A DNA stretch of 64,000 nt from Leucogyrophana mollusca (taxonomy: Eukaryota; Basidiomycota; Agaricomycetes; Boletales). The DNA is taken from positions 1 to 64,000 of the forward strand of contig MU266484.1 of assembly GCA_021014945.1 (NCBI GenBank), in the 5' to 3' direction. Within the stretch, counting starts at the first letter, position 1. Every line of letters begins with the position of its first letter. A model generated the notes under the pieces. It made no database searches. It worked only from the letters and a program-made list of their open reading frames with translations, and had not been told where the DNA came from. Of this stretch, positions 12,668 through 23,863 are shown in pieces. The position numbers and the translations under genes were made by a program.

Positions 12668-14551
12668 ATGTGCTCAATATCGGACCCGTTGTGCGCGGAT
12701 GTCACTGCGGCCAGTGCTCCGAGTACCGTTGCGCAAGCTCAGCTGAAGATTGACAACGAGCTCGAAGTGCTCGGTAACCGCGTGCGCGCACTCCGGACGC
12801 GCCGAAATGCAATCTCCAGAATATCCTCCCTGCCAGATGAGCTCCTCGCAGCAGTGTTCATGCATTATGCCAGCCGACTCTATGCCGAGTACTGCAGACT
12901 GCAGGACTCCTTATACATGCCTCAACCTCTGCAGTGGATCAAAGTCACTCATGTTTGCCGTCACTGGCGCCGAGTCGCCCTGTCATATCCCACCCTTTGG
13001 AGTCTCCTCGTGCCCCAACGGTCTCGCTGGTGCGAAGAAATGTTAGCAAGGTCAAAGATGGCGGCATTGGTTATTGATACAGACTTGACATACATGACAC
13101 CCAAGGCCGTCAGTGGGGTCGAGAAAGCACTTGGCCATATTGGGCGAGTGGAAGAACTTCGACTGGTTTCGTCAAAGGAGACAATGGAGAAACTCCTGGC
13201 GCCCTTGGTTACTACTCCCGCGCCCCTTCTGAAAGCACTCTCCCTGGAAAACACACGTCACACCCACATGCGGATTGACAACTATTCTCTATCAGAGACG
13301 CTGTTTGGCGGTCGGGCACCGCATCTCCGGAAACTGGAGCTTTTCAAATGCGATCTTGTGTGGTCCTCGCGCATCCTTGACGGCCTTACTCATCTTGACA
13401 TCAGCCATCTCACATCGTCTGCTCGTCCCACCATGGTGCAGCTCATTGCAGCGCTCCGTCGCGCGCCAGCGTTGAAGGCACTCTCCTTTGATGATGCCCT
13501 CCCTCTTCTTCCAGTGACGACTACTTCCATTTCCACCATTACCCAGGACTCTCCAGTCATACTTCCTGTCCTTGCTAGTCTTCGCCTGGTGGGGACTGTT
13601 GTGGAGTGCGCTTATCTCCTGGCTCATCTCACCATCCCCATCAACGCATCTCTCAGCCTGAACTGTGAGGCCCCTTTTGCACTCGGGCATGACTTTTCCA
13701 GCCTGTTTCCCTATATATCCCGTTTGGGAGGCGACAGCAATGGTCTCTCATCTTCCTCTGGTAGCGCACCTTTCCGGTCTCTGACACTTCGTGGCGGCCC
13801 ACATAATGAGAGCAGTAGCATTTTCATCCAATGCAGCTCGTCGATGCAGCCTCCTTTAACGGACTACTTATCCGCCACGCCTATCCCGGATGCCGATTTG
13901 TGGAATAATGGGTCTCAGCTCTCACTCGGACTTTCATGGGAAGGCGGGGACAGCACCCCAGAGGTCATCTCCAGTGTTTGTGGCGCTCTCCCGCTCTCAA
14001 ACTTACGGAAGGTCCACATCTATGGGCCTTTTGAACTTCCCGAACGAGTCTGGCTGGATGGGTTCAGGGGCGCCTCTGAACTACAGGAACTGTCCTTGAG
14101 AAGTACTTCCATTGGCGGCCTGGTGGAAGTTCTGTCTTTGGACGCACCACAAGCCCCGGCCGACACAGTCGTCTTCGCTCCCACCCTAACGACAATCACA
14201 CTCAGTGATATTGCGTTGGACAAAGCTGACGCGCCAGCGATATGGAGGTTCAGGCGCGTAGATCCACGGGATTTACGGGACGCACTCGTTGTCCGTGCAA
14301 ACCAAGGCATCAGCATACAAAAGTTGGTCATCAAGCAATGCCGTAACATAACCAATGACGATGCTCGACTACTGGAGGAGGTTGTGGCTGATCTAAATTG
14401 GGATACAGTTGAGCTTTATGATGGTGATTCGGAAGATGAAGAGTCCGAGGATGAGGACGATTATAGCGATATTTACGATTACCACAACGGTGGTTTTTTA
14501 CTCGGCTATGGTAATCCGTACGGACTCGCGGACGATATGGATTTTCTCTGA
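12668..14551 (+). CDS. F-box protein with leucine-rich C-terminal region
   Basis: This is a single intronless 627-codon frame, unusual among its intron-rich neighbours but common for agaricomycete F-box families. After a helical lead (AQLKIDNELEVLGNRVRALR), the F-box lies at about residues 50-115: ISSLPDELLAAVFMHYASRL, then WIKVTHVCRHWRRVALSYPT LW. The rest is a series of degenerate leucine-rich repeats, and the C-terminus is strongly acidic (DSEDEESEDEDDYSD). F-box proteins recruit substrates to SCF ubiquitin ligases through Skp1; the substrate here is unknown. ATG 12668 is the first in frame. Confidence 0.85.
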   Translation: MCSISDPLCADVTAASAPSTVAQAQLKIDNELEVLGNRVRALRTRRNAISRISSLPDELLAAVFMHYASRLYAEYCRLQDSLYMPQPLQWIKVTHVCRHWRRVALSYPTLWSLLVPQRSRWCEEMLARSKMAALVIDTDLTYMTPKAVSGVEKALGHIGRVEELRLVSSKETMEKLLAPLVTTPAPLLKALSLENTRHTHMRIDNYSLSETLFGGRAPHLRKLELFKCDLVWSSRILDGLTHLDISHLTSSARPTMVQLIAALRRAPALKALSFDDALPLLPVTTTSISTITQDSPVILPVLASLRLVGTVVECAYLLAHLTIPINASLSLNCEAPFALGHDFSSLFPYISRLGGDSNGLSSSSGSAPFRSLTLRGGPHNESSSIFIQCSSSMQPPLTDYLSATPIPDADLWNNGSQLSLGLSWEGGDSTPEVISSVCGALPLSNLRKVHIYGPFELPERVWLDGFRGASELQELSLRSTSIGGLVEVLSLDAPQAPADTVVFAPTLTTITLSDIALDKADAPAIWRFRRVDPRDLRDALVVRANQGISIQKLVIKQCRNITNDDARLLEEVVADLNWDTVELYDGDSEDEESEDEDDYSDIYDYHNGGFLLGYGNPYGLADDMDFL

Positions 14552-14652
14552 CGATTAGACCGGGAGTTAAGAGTTATTGCTACTTAAAATATATTGTTAA
14601 ACATCTAAGCAGAGGGAACATCAATGTTTGTATTGCACACATTTATTGACTA

Positions 14653-16105
14653 TTATTTTGCCCTGCCCCGATAGAAATCCAAGAATGCTGCTTTGTCCTC
14701 CCAACCGAGGCCAACTCTCTTCATTTTGCCGATTTGCGCGATTAAAACTGCACAGGCTTCCGATAACACGTCGTCGTCGGGGCCAGGGCTGGGCACTACT
14801 TCGCTGACCATGAACAACTGCGAGCTAGGGGAGTCTGATAGCGAGAGCAGGCGTATAGAGATGGATTGCGGAGGTAGTGCAGTTGCCACGTTGTAGAGAT
14901 GCCGAAGTGGAGTGAAGGATGTCGATGGAACAGAGTACGACAGTGTTGGCTTCAAAGATGATGGGGGATCATACCTGCCCGTAACCATTCAGCGTACGTC
15001 TGTCACCAATGGACGAGACCTTTACCGAACACACATGACGAAGATATTATATCCCTTAGGCGGGACATCGACTCCCTTGAAGATTGCTGCGAATCGAAGC
15101 AACCCTCTGCCATTGCTGGTTGTACACTCAGGGAAAATGACGAGGGGACGATCGGACGAACGGCGTATCTCCTCGATACTGCGCAGTTCAGTAGAAGATG
15201 ATTGGGGTGTCTGACCGGTTAATCTTATCATCGAAAGGAGTGAGACGACCTTGAACCCGAGGATAGGGCGACGCGTGCTCATGACACGTTGGGAAGACGA
15301 GATGGCAGCGGACCCGGTGCCTGTCCTACGACCTGGGGTATAGGATATCGAAGCGTCTCCAGGGGTGGAAGATACGGGAATGACTGCAGCATTGCTTACG
15401 GGCAGTACAAATATTGGGTCATATCTGGGAACCGGCGTCAGTATGTGCGAAGGGTCAGTGTACAAGCAGTTAGCCACCGATATGCAAGCCATAATATTTC
15501 AACCCATGAGACCCAATTGGAAACAATGAGATCTCCGGCGGCCGGACGCCAAGAGCTGATTGGAGCTTTCCTGCGGCCATAGTGTCAGTGGTTTGCGCAC
15601 AAATAAAACAAGGATTCGCGTTCACCCTCGTTTTCGAGTAACAAGTTCAGCAGGGATCCACCAAAACCCAATCAAACAGAGGGCGAGCCGCGCCAGCAGC
15701 GCCGTGCATAGCCGCGTGACAGTTCGCGACACTGAAGGAATAGGAGTCTACTCATATGAGCGGAAATATGTGAGTTAAAGCGCCCGACTTACAAGAATCA
15801 AACAAACACCTCTGACTAGGATGAGATAAACCAGAGCGAGCACGAGCACGAGTGACGTCCTCAGGGTTCCTATGAGGTGACGAATAGGCAGAAACGCCGT
15901 CGCGAGAACATCCGTTTCGGAAGGTGGCACTGGAGAAAGGAAGGGCTGCGGGGACAGCATAAGTCAAGTATGCCTAGAACCGTTTCGTTGGATAATAAAC
16001 CGACCTGGATGCCTGTTCCAGGGTCCTACAAGAGGAAGAGTCATTGCCCCGCTTCTATGAGATCAAGCTGAGACTACTTACTCTAAATGCCGAGAACTTT
16101 TCCAT
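14653..16105 (-). CDS. PlsC-like lysophospholipid acyltransferase (LOA1/VPS66-like)
   Basis: The start MEKFSAFRDPGTGIQPFL is assembled over two tiny exons (ATG at 16103-16105). A hydrophobic segment follows (SLVLVLALVYLILVRGVCLI), then a second one (LALCLIGFWWIPAEL). The acyltransferase core is recognisable by GDLIVSNWVSWVEILWLAYR, PIFVLPV and motif III RPLVIFPECTTSNGRGLLRF. The C-terminal exon (14653-about 14990) ends in EDKAAFLDFYRGRAK. The layout resembles fungal LOA1/Vps66 lysophosphatidate acyltransferases of the ER and lipid droplets. Where a canonical PlsC motif I would show HX4D, this protein reads NWVSWVE, so enzymatic activity is uncertain. It is convergent with the F-box gene and divergent from TVP38. 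Confidence 0.72.
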
Positions 16106-16383
16106 TCACGCGGATGAAAATGAAGAAAGAGGTTGCAGAGGCTTCGGGTTGCTGTAGGCTGTAGCGGCGCTGCAGCAATAAAATTGCATCCGTTCACGTG
16201 ACAAAACATACCGCCGGCATAGAAGTCCTGACTAACTTTACCCGAACTTTTACCCGAATAGGCCTTTCTATGGAATTAGTCTCAGGCTAATACGAGCACT
16301 CAACCACACTCAGCTCCAAGAGCCCGGGTAAGTATTCACGACGTTATCGTTCCTACGTTGTCGCCTGCACCGTAACGCCTAGA

Positions 16384-17590
16384 ATGTCTTTCCGGAGTGT
16401 TATGTTCACAAAACCTGTGCAGCTCTGTAAGCTGGCTGGTAAAACTGCATTCTCCCGGTATCGGAAGCTCAGCTTAATCGGAAAGGTAGTCTCCTCCTTT
16501 GTTGATCAGATACAAGTTGACACAAGTCCCTGCAGGCACTCATATGGTTCTTGCTCTTTTTCTACGCAAGCCTCCTCTTGTTTATCATAGTGGTCACCCC
16601 TGGTCGTATCGCGCAGTTCGTGCATGATAGAGCCCAAGACATTCGTCGTCTTCGCTATGGTTCCCTCATCCTCTTTCTTGTTATCGGTACGTACTTCTTC
16701 GCTCTCCTTCAGTTACTCCCAAGTCACCTGTCGTTGCAGTTCTCATCTCATTCCCGCCATTTATCGGTCATACTACGATGGTGAATTTGTGCGGCTTTAC
16801 ATACGGCCTCCATGGGTTTATCCCTGCCGCTGCGGGAACTATGGCGGGGTCCGCCATAGTATTTGTGGTCCTTCGACTGCTCTTTAGTGAGAGGTTGCGA
16901 CAATGGTCCTCTACCAATGAGAAATGGCAGGCTCTAGAGACAGTAGTAGTCAGTGACCTCCTCCTATCAAACCCCCTAAAATCTCATAGGCATGCGGTCG
17001 ACAGCGAGCCAGAGGTTTACCTCTCATAATCCTTATCCGGGTATCATCGTTCCCGCCTTGGGTCTATTCGAACTCTTTGTTCGCCGTAAGTGTCCGTATT
17101 AGGATATTTCCTATAGGAGTGTTCACCTGTTCCACACAGAGCATCGAATCGGTTTCCCTCCCCCAATTTGTTATAGCAACATTATTTGTATTGCCAAAGG
17201 TCTTCCTTTTCACCTTTGTTGGATCTCGTCTGGGCAAGCTATCAGATGGTGAAGAGAGAAGCCACATGGACACTCGTAAGCACTCCTAAAATCCGTTTAA
17301 TGCGATTAATAACCTCTTTGTCTAGCAACGAAGATCATCAATAGTCTTTTGGTTGTCGGGGGAGTGCTCCTGGCTGTTGCTGGTGGCTCGTACGTTTGCT
17401 AGCTGTAGCCTTTTCGGTCGCTGACTTCATTCACCCCAGGATCGTCTATTTCCTGATGCAAAAGCAAATCAAGGCTTTGCATGCCAGCACATCACACCAA
17501 GATGAGCTCGCGGCCGATGCCCTGGAGGATGCAGAAGAAGGAGCTCCTCTTCTTCGCAATGTCTCTTCTGACTCTGTAGATACTCCCTAG
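16384..17590 (+). CDS. TVP38: TVP38/TMEM64-family Golgi membrane protein
   Basis: This is a multi-pass protein of the VTT (SNARE-associated/DedA-like) family; yeast Tvp38 resides in Tlg2-containing Golgi compartments. Spliced exons give TM1 (ALIWFLLFFYASLLLFIIVV), then VLISFPPFIGHTTMVNLCGF, then GFIPAAAGTMAGSAIVFVVL. The family hallmark GLPLIILIRVSSFPPWVYSN is followed after an intron by SIESVSLPQFVIATLFVLPK and VFLFTFVGSRLGKLSDG. The C-terminus is polar and acidic (ELAADALEDAEEGAPLLRN). At least six short introns, one with a GTCAGT donor after the second TM block. Start MSFRSVMFTKPVQL at 16384; the stop is at 17588-17590. Confidence 0.86.
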
Positions 17591-17736
17591 TTTATAATAA
17601 TGGGATATATAATGGATTCGTATGTTCGTCCAGCACGACCATGTACTTCTATCGCCACCTATAGAAGATCTAATTTGACGAGAAGCCCGCAGAAATGAGA
17701 TGCAAGTCAACCAGAAAATGTGCATTGGATTGGCCG

Positions 17737-19009
17737 TTAATAATAGTGAAGGAAGAGAAGGGATAAGCTTGCTCCGATGAGAAATACAAGAATAAAAATC
17801 CTGCTGTCCTTTGCTCGTCTCCTGGCCTCTCTAAGCTGAACATTGCCCTTCTCAACCGTGGAAGTGGTCGCAATAGCATCCTCGTACAGCTGATCTGTCA
17901 GCTCAGTCTGCCTGGTGAGATGTGTCACCAGTTCCATCTGAAGCGTGCTGATGTCCATAAGTCGCGCCTCAGCCTGCTGGACCGACTCCAGTGTGTCTTG
18001 CACGGAACGCAGAATATTGGCGTTCTCGGTCTCAAATTGTAAGATTTGAGATTGCGAGAGTTCTATTTCATCGTCTTCATCGTCAGTGTCATCCAAGGGC
18101 ACTGAAGACTCGGCAGGTTTGGTCGGTGAATGGCTGGGAGCCCCAATCGTGGCTGCTATGCCGGAGTACAGAGCTGATGAAGCTCCGCCGAGCCAACTGT
18201 CGCTCCCAGACTGCTCCTTCCCTCTCGTAAGTTCTCCTGCACCTATGATCATAGCTTCTCGCGCTGCACTAGAACCAAGGGTGCGAGTTCGCTCTAGCTG
18301 ACGTTTGACCCGCTCCTCCTGCATGTCTTTTTGGGTCTGGCTTGCCTCGGTGAGGCGTCGACTAAGATACCATGTGATGCTGGAGTGATGTGCGGCCGTG
18401 AAGTCAGACAGTACTGTTGATGCGTCTTGCTTCAGCCTCGCTGGAAGAAAGCGTGATAAAGGGTTGCTTTTGCTCGCTACAAGCTCGGTACGTCCTGAGA
18501 AGCAGACACGAGTAAGAACGTAAGCCAACCTCCGTAAATTCAAAACGCACGCTTTTCAAGTCCTTCCATTTCTTTCACTCTGTCGGCGCAGCGGGTGAGT
18601 ATGACGCGGGCTTGGAGATCAATCTGGTCGCGTTCTTCGTTCGTAAGATGTCGTATCCCCGACCACGACTGTTGGGAATCCCCTAGGTCTATATTCCGAG
18701 AGCCCTGCCGAGAAAGCGGGGAGCTATGTGAATCTACACTTAGGTATGGCTTGCGAACGTTCGCGAGCATTCGCGTGAGCGTGTTTATGTGGTTGAGCTA
18801 ACATCATAGCATCAGTAGTCGTATTTCCAGAGTGAAAAACTACCACATACGATGGTATATGCCTCTGCAAGATATTGTTTCCCAAATGCATCCCGGTGGT
18901 TGCTGTCACCATTCGTGGGGGACACTTTGCGCTTCTTGGACGGGGGAAGAGCATTCTGCTTCGACTGCAGCGCTTCCTTAAAGTCTGCAGTGCGATTAGT
19001 GAAGGACAT
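17737..19009 (-). CDS. UFE1: Syntaxin-18/UFE1-type ER SNARE
   Basis: This is an ER t-SNARE for retrograde Golgi-to-ER fusion. Three exons are recognisable. Exon 1 is MSFTNRTADFKEALQSKQ ... FGKQYLAEAYTI. Exon 2 is LNHINTLTRMLANVRKPYLS ... RDQIDLQARVILTRCADRVK, the syntaxin-18 N-terminal helical region. The last exon contains the long linker, an acidic patch (DDTDDEDDEIELSQSQ), the SNARE helix (ENANILRSVQDTLESVQQ ... LMDISTLQMELVTHLTRQTE) and a C-terminal anchor (FILVFLIGASLSLLFLHYY). Tail-anchored topology and length (about 390 aa) fit the family. It is convergent with TVP38. Confidence 0.88.
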
Positions 19010-19392
19010 CAGTTAGATGAAGGGAGCTGAATAGCAGACTTGGCGAGAAACAGCGAGTTGCGGGGCTGGCAACCTGCAGCTTTCTAATGTGTATGCATGA
19101 AATTATGCCACGTGCCCTTCGGGCGGGTATAAATGGCGTGGCTTCTTTTCTTTTCTGTATCCACGACTTTGTTTTTGCGCTATGTCCATTAGAAAGGACA
19201 AGGGCTTGATTTTGATGTGGTAGAACAGATCGTGTCCTTGTTTGAGGCGGATGGTGCATATTCTACATACCACCGTTTGCCATAGTTTGCGACTCACATT
19301 AATCCTTCTCCGTAACTGCTCTTTGTGATCGTGGAACTTGTGTATGGGCAATTCGGGTTCCAAGCTTAATATCTATCTAGAAGGTTCGTTCC
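19010..19392. other. Intergenic region with CACGTG and TATA-like motif
   Basis: This stretch lies upstream of UFE1 and downstream of the second F-box gene. A CACGTG palindrome (19109-19114) sits just before a + strand TATAAA (19128-19133), but no convincing + strand gene follows. A short open frame just downstream ends at the TAG near 19286 and has no recognisable content. Confidence 0.35.
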
Positions 19393-19436
19393 CTACAGGA
19401 TAATTCTAGTTTTCAGTCGTTGCTCTTCCGAGAATC

Positions 19437-21155
19437 CTATCCCATGGCGAAGTCGGAACCTCTGCCTGTACCTGTCGTTGTTGCAGCAGCCTCTAGGACC
19501 TGGTAAAGCCCCCAGTAATGGTGAGATGCCGTCCAAACGGGGGCCAAAACTATGCACTTACGACAACAGTCTTCCGTTGCCCTCATTACTACTCTGCATG
19601 TTGTCATTTCGGCGAGATCAAGGACATCCTGCTCTTTGACATGCACGCAGTTAATGACAGCTATTTCCTCTACTTCTCTACAAGGATCCGCCACGTCTCT
19701 GCCCTGGTTAGCGCTCAAGCGGCTCTTGACAAGCTCCACCAGCATGTGCCCGGTCAAATACGAACACCAGCGCAAATCCAGACGGATAAGGTTGGGACAT
19801 AACCCCGTGGATGCGAATAAGTGTTGCAACTCCGTGTCTGAAAACTCACTCTCGTGCAAGCGAAGCTCCTCCAAGCGAGGTAATACATTGAAGCAGCGCA
19901 AAAAGTCGGCGGGCGTGATATCCACGTCATAAAGTTGTAGAAGCTGCACATGCGGTGATGACTCGAGGAACCGACAGAGATAAGATCCCGAAGGTATATG
20001 AGGGTATCCTAAGTGTTCGCGTGATGAACGGAGATGAAGTCGGCGGAGTACAGGGGCACGCGTGTGTAAAAGGATACCGTTGATCTCTGGGGAGACGGAA
20101 AGCGTGAGAGATTCCAAGTTCGGGAGATCTGCGATGTGCCCGGTGTCCGCAGTAAATTGGCGCTCGGTTGGGTATCTTAGCTCTAATGTAAGATGCTGTA
20201 GCGAAGAAAGGCCGCCGAGGAGCTGTGTCCAACCATCCGCACTGGCCGCCGGAGCCCCGAGAGGAAGGGAGGCTAAAACTAGGTGGAGGTCGGTGAGGTG
20301 AAATGGAACATTCCATGTCGGTAAATTAGGCTGGGTCAGACGCAAACGAGACACACATGGAGCATTCTGAAGGGCGTCGAAGTCGATGAGATTTCCCATG
20401 CCCCCTGCTTCAACGTGAAGATCGAGATCAAGGAGTCGTGGCAAGGGGCGGGAGCAATGGGACAAGATGTAGTTCATCTGACCTGCGCTCTCCGTGTGAA
20501 TGGAGAGACTGCGCCACTGAGCCGTGCGCTCCAAGAGGACATCTAAGATGTCCGACAGCATTGCGCCTTCTGACGAGACTTCGAGCGTTATGCAGAGGGG
20601 AGCCTCGAGAGCTTTGGTAAGCCAAAAGCGCGTCCTTTCCATCGATCCCGAGCTGCAGTCTACATATATGTAGGACCAAGCCCGAGGATAGCCAGCAGCT
20701 TTCCTCCAAGCCGAGCAAACTTGGGAGATGACCAGCGGTGCACGGGGCCAGCCGCTCAATGCGCAGAACTCTGAGATGCTGGCAAGGAGTTCTGGGGGTA
20801 TGCGTCGTGCTAGGGTTATCAAGGATCTGTATTGTCGGACTGCCTTCTGATGCTGCTGCTTCTGGCGGCGAAGTCGTTCCATTTGAACGATCAATGTATT
20901 AATTTCCCCGTCAACAGAGCGAGCAGCGTCCTCTTCCTCCGCGATAGCTTTATGAACGAGAAGCACGTCCTCTGCATTTGGTTCACGATGACATGACAGC
21001 AGCTGCGTGATGGCTGGTAACCTACAATCGTGGTGTAAGTGCTCGACGTCGTTTTCACATGACTCTGAACCGAGCGACGCACGCTGACCAGCTATTCGAG
21101 CTCGCCGCAGTGTGCTCCTGCATGGGATGGTCTCCGAGAGGCGGATGCACGTCAT
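19437..21155 (-). CDS. F-box protein with leucine-rich repeats
   Basis: This is an almost intronless F-box protein. The N-terminal region contains the helical lead usual in mushroom F-box families (AEDVLLVHKAIAEEEDAARS, then INTLIVQMERLRRQKQQHQK). The F-box follows: LARRIPPELLASISEFCALS, then LVISQVCSAWRKAAGYPRAW. About eight leucine-rich blocks come next, for example LPRLEELRLHESEFSDTELQ. The ATG chosen is 21155; an in-frame ATG at 21239 would add 28 residues. Near the C-terminus a GTAAGT...CCAG intron (about 19487-19550) could move the stop to 19393-19395 and replace the last residues. The substrate is unknown. It is divergent from SSU72. Confidence 0.78.
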   Translation of the reverse strand: MTCIRLSETIPCRSTLRRARIAGQRASLGSESCENDVEHLHHDCRLPAITQLLSCHREPNAEDVLLVHKAIAEEEDAARSVDGEINTLIVQMERLRRQKQQHQKAVRQYRSLITLARRIPPELLASISEFCALSGWPRAPLVISQVCSAWRKAAGYPRAWSYIYVDCSSGSMERTRFWLTKALEAPLCITLEVSSEGAMLSDILDVLLERTAQWRSLSIHTESAGQMNYILSHCSRPLPRLLDLDLHVEAGGMGNLIDFDALQNAPCVSRLRLTQPNLPTWNVPFHLTDLHLVLASLPLGAPAASADGWTQLLGGLSSLQHLTLELRYPTERQFTADTGHIADLPNLESLTLSVSPEINGILLHTRAPVLRRLHLRSSREHLGYPHIPSGSYLCRFLESSPHVQLLQLYDVDITPADFLRCFNVLPRLEELRLHESEFSDTELQHLFASTGLCPNLIRLDLRWCSYLTGHMLVELVKSRLSANQGRDVADPCREVEEIAVINCVHVKEQDVLDLAEMTTCRVVMRATEDCCRKCIVLAPVWTASHHYWGLYQVLEAAATTTGTGRGSDFAMG

Positions 21156-21513
21156 GGCAGTAGCTGGGAGGAACTGGAGGAACTTGTGCCTTGTGTTTGC
21201 CTTTGTTGTCCAGAAACTAATTATTGTCTTCCACCTCATTGGTGCTCTCTTCGTCGACAGCCTTCAGTTTATGTGCTCGCTGTAAGGGCAGCCACTTAGT
21301 TTATCAAGTCCAATACCAGGTGAACAGATAATTTTGGTTATGATCTCGCATTGATGATTCAGAGTGGAATCTCTATCGACCCACGTTGATAGCGCTGGGT
21401 CGAGCTGAAGACCGACATGTTCTAGATACTGCTGACGCCTTGCAACATTGCCATGGTTGCCTTAGAATTCCTCTCACTAATGCATATTGCTCTACAGTCC
21501 TCAAGTTTGCCGC

Positions 21514-22603
21514 ATGGATCCTCGTAAAGCACGAGATCCTCGTCTTGCACGCGCAGACCCGCGCTTGCAAAGGGTGCCCTCTGGCTCTCCTGCACCTGCT
21601 GGACCTTCATACCCCCAAAATAATGCGCAGCTTCCAGCTTCGTGGCCTTCCAATACGAACTACGCATCACCCGTCCCAGCACAGCCAGTAGAGCCGACAT
21701 TCCAAAATGCTACACCTGGCCCTTCCTCGAACGCGACGCCTCCTTCGGCATCCATCTATAAACCTAGACCTCTCTTTTGTGTGGTATGCGCAAGCAACCA
21801 GGTATGTTCGCATGCAAGGCCTGCACCCAGCGAACTGACTATCGCGTTCTGACAGAATCGGTCCATGGAAGGACATCATGTCTTACAGTCAGTGTGGATG
21901 ACGTACGCATATCAATCTGCTTTCTGACATTATTCAAGGAAAGCAGGTTATCAAGTCATTTCTTACGGCACGGGCTCTGCTGTTCGTCTGCCTGGTCCAT
22001 CAATAGACAAGCCCAATATATATCAGTTCGGCACCCCGTATAATACGATTTATGAGGAGCTTCATTCTAAGGATCCGCGTCTGTGAGTAGTGTGACAAAA
22101 CGTACTTCTTCGAGTGAACCTACTAAAACTGCCGAAAGGTATTCCGCAAATGGGCTTTTGCAGATGTTGGACCGGAATCGTCGAATAAAATTGGCCCCAG
22201 AACGATGGCAGGATAGCCGAACTATTGCAGACGTGGTAATCACTTGCGAGGAGCGGTGTTTCGACGCTGTATGCGATGGTCAGGCATGAGTTGACGATGC
22301 TTTCTCATAACGTGCTCAATTTTCGGTAGATCTCCTCGGTCGCGGCGGGGATTTCAATCGACCCGTTCATATTATCAACATGGAAATAAAAGATAATCAT
22401 GAAGAAGCGCTCATCGCGGGTAAGGCCATGCTAGATCTAGCTGCCGCAGTGCGTATTTCGATGATCTTCCAAGCCGAGTTGGTTATAACTATTTCTCCCA
22501 GATCGAGCAGTCGGAGGATATTGACGAGGACATTGATAAAATATTGCAAACACAACAAGAACAGCATCCGCATAATATTCTACACGCTGTCGCCTTCTAC
22601 TAG
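21514..22603 (+). CDS. SSU72: SSU72, RNA polymerase II CTD phosphatase
   Basis: SSU72 is a Ser5/Ser7 CTD phosphatase and part of the cleavage-polyadenylation machinery. The protein begins [20 protein letters not shown] and has a Pro/Ser/Ala-rich N-terminal extension of about 85 residues before the catalytic domain. The CX5R phosphatase loop reads VVCASNQNRSM and is created by splicing, with the intron falling between ASNQ and NRSM. Downstream exons give [60 protein letters not shown] and [16 protein letters not shown]. The last exon ends [12 protein letters not shown] with TAG at 22601-22603. At least six introns; one donor is GTCAGT. Confidence 0.94.
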
Positions 22604-22867
22604 GCGAGCCCTTCTTCGGAGTTTGGGTGGCACATCAAGACGACAGTTGGAGAGAAGATCACGATGGGATAGCACAATTCTTTGTCACTCGTCTGCGACT
22701 TCGTCAGGTGTATATAGGCGCGTGGGAACTTAAGACGCAATGATTGACCATCATTGTCTGACACGACTTCAGTTCAAGCAAGTTATAAAAGGATCGCGAT
22801 CTAGGGATATGGGGACTGATAATCTCATTTCCATCGTCCGTGCCCATTCAAATTCAGAACCGCCAGA

Positions 22868-23863
22868 ATGCCCTCTCTTCGCCTTGGAAGCATCGCCCCC
22901 GACTTTGAAGCCGAAACTACTGCTGGTCCGATCAAATTCCACGACTGGATCGGAAGCTCATGGGTATGTGTGCAGCGTCGACGGCAGACTTACCTACTTC
23001 ACTAACGACCGCCGGACTAGGCAATCTTGTTCTCGCATCCCGGTGATTTCACCCCTGTCTGCACCACTGAGCTTGGCGAGGTTGCTCGCCGTGCAAACGA
23101 CTTCGCTAAGCGAAATGTGAAGCTCATCGGTATATCAGCGAATGGCCTAAAGGACCACAACAAGTGGGTAGAGGATATCAACGAGTTTGGAGCCAAATAT
23201 GGTCCTACGGACGTCCAATTCCCCATTGTGCGCAACAGTCATTCTACGTTCTTGGCTATGCCGCTTAATGGAGCTCCGTTAGATCGCCGACGAGGATAGA
23301 AAGATTTCGACCTTGTACGACATGTTGGACGAACAAGATGCAACTAACCGTGACGCCAAGGGTCTCCCGTTCACCGTTCGTCCTTCTGCTGATGAACTCA
23401 AAGTTACGTTGACAATCGCCCCCTCAGATCCGCACTGTTTTCGTCGTGGATCCCAAAAAGGTTATTCGTCTGACGATCTCTTACCCCGCATCCACCGGAC
23501 GGAACTTTGACGAGATCTTGCGGTGTGTAGAATTTGTCCTATGGCATATCATTTCTTGACTGATAGTGGCGTCTTCCAGTGTCATTGACTGTACGGCGAG
23601 CTCTCCTGTTTACTGAACTCCATTGAATATTGCCTGTCAGCTCTGCAACTCGGTGACAAGCACAAAGTTACGACCCCAGTCAACTGGAAGAAGGGTGACG
23701 ATGTCATTGTTCATCCCGCAGTAAGCAACGACGAGGCGAAAGTGTTGTTCCCGGAGGTTACTTTCCACAAGGTACGCCCAAAAGACCTGTGAATATCCGC
23801 TTGCTGACTGGTCGCCTCTACCAGCAACCATACTTGAGGACTACACCCCTCAAGGTCGAGTAA
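22868..23863 (+). CDS. PRX1: 1-Cys peroxiredoxin (PRX1/PRDX6 type)
   Basis: This is a thiol peroxidase of the Prx6 clade. The first exon is [20 protein letters not shown]. After an intron comes [20 protein letters not shown], with the peroxidatic Cys in the PVCTTE motif, then [20 protein letters not shown]. Later exons read [60 protein letters not shown] and, last, [11 protein letters not shown]. The long C-terminal domain and lack of a PxxVCP resolving-Cys motif fit the 1-Cys type. No clear mitochondrial presequence. It follows SSU72 on the same strand after a 264-bp gap. Confidence 0.94.
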
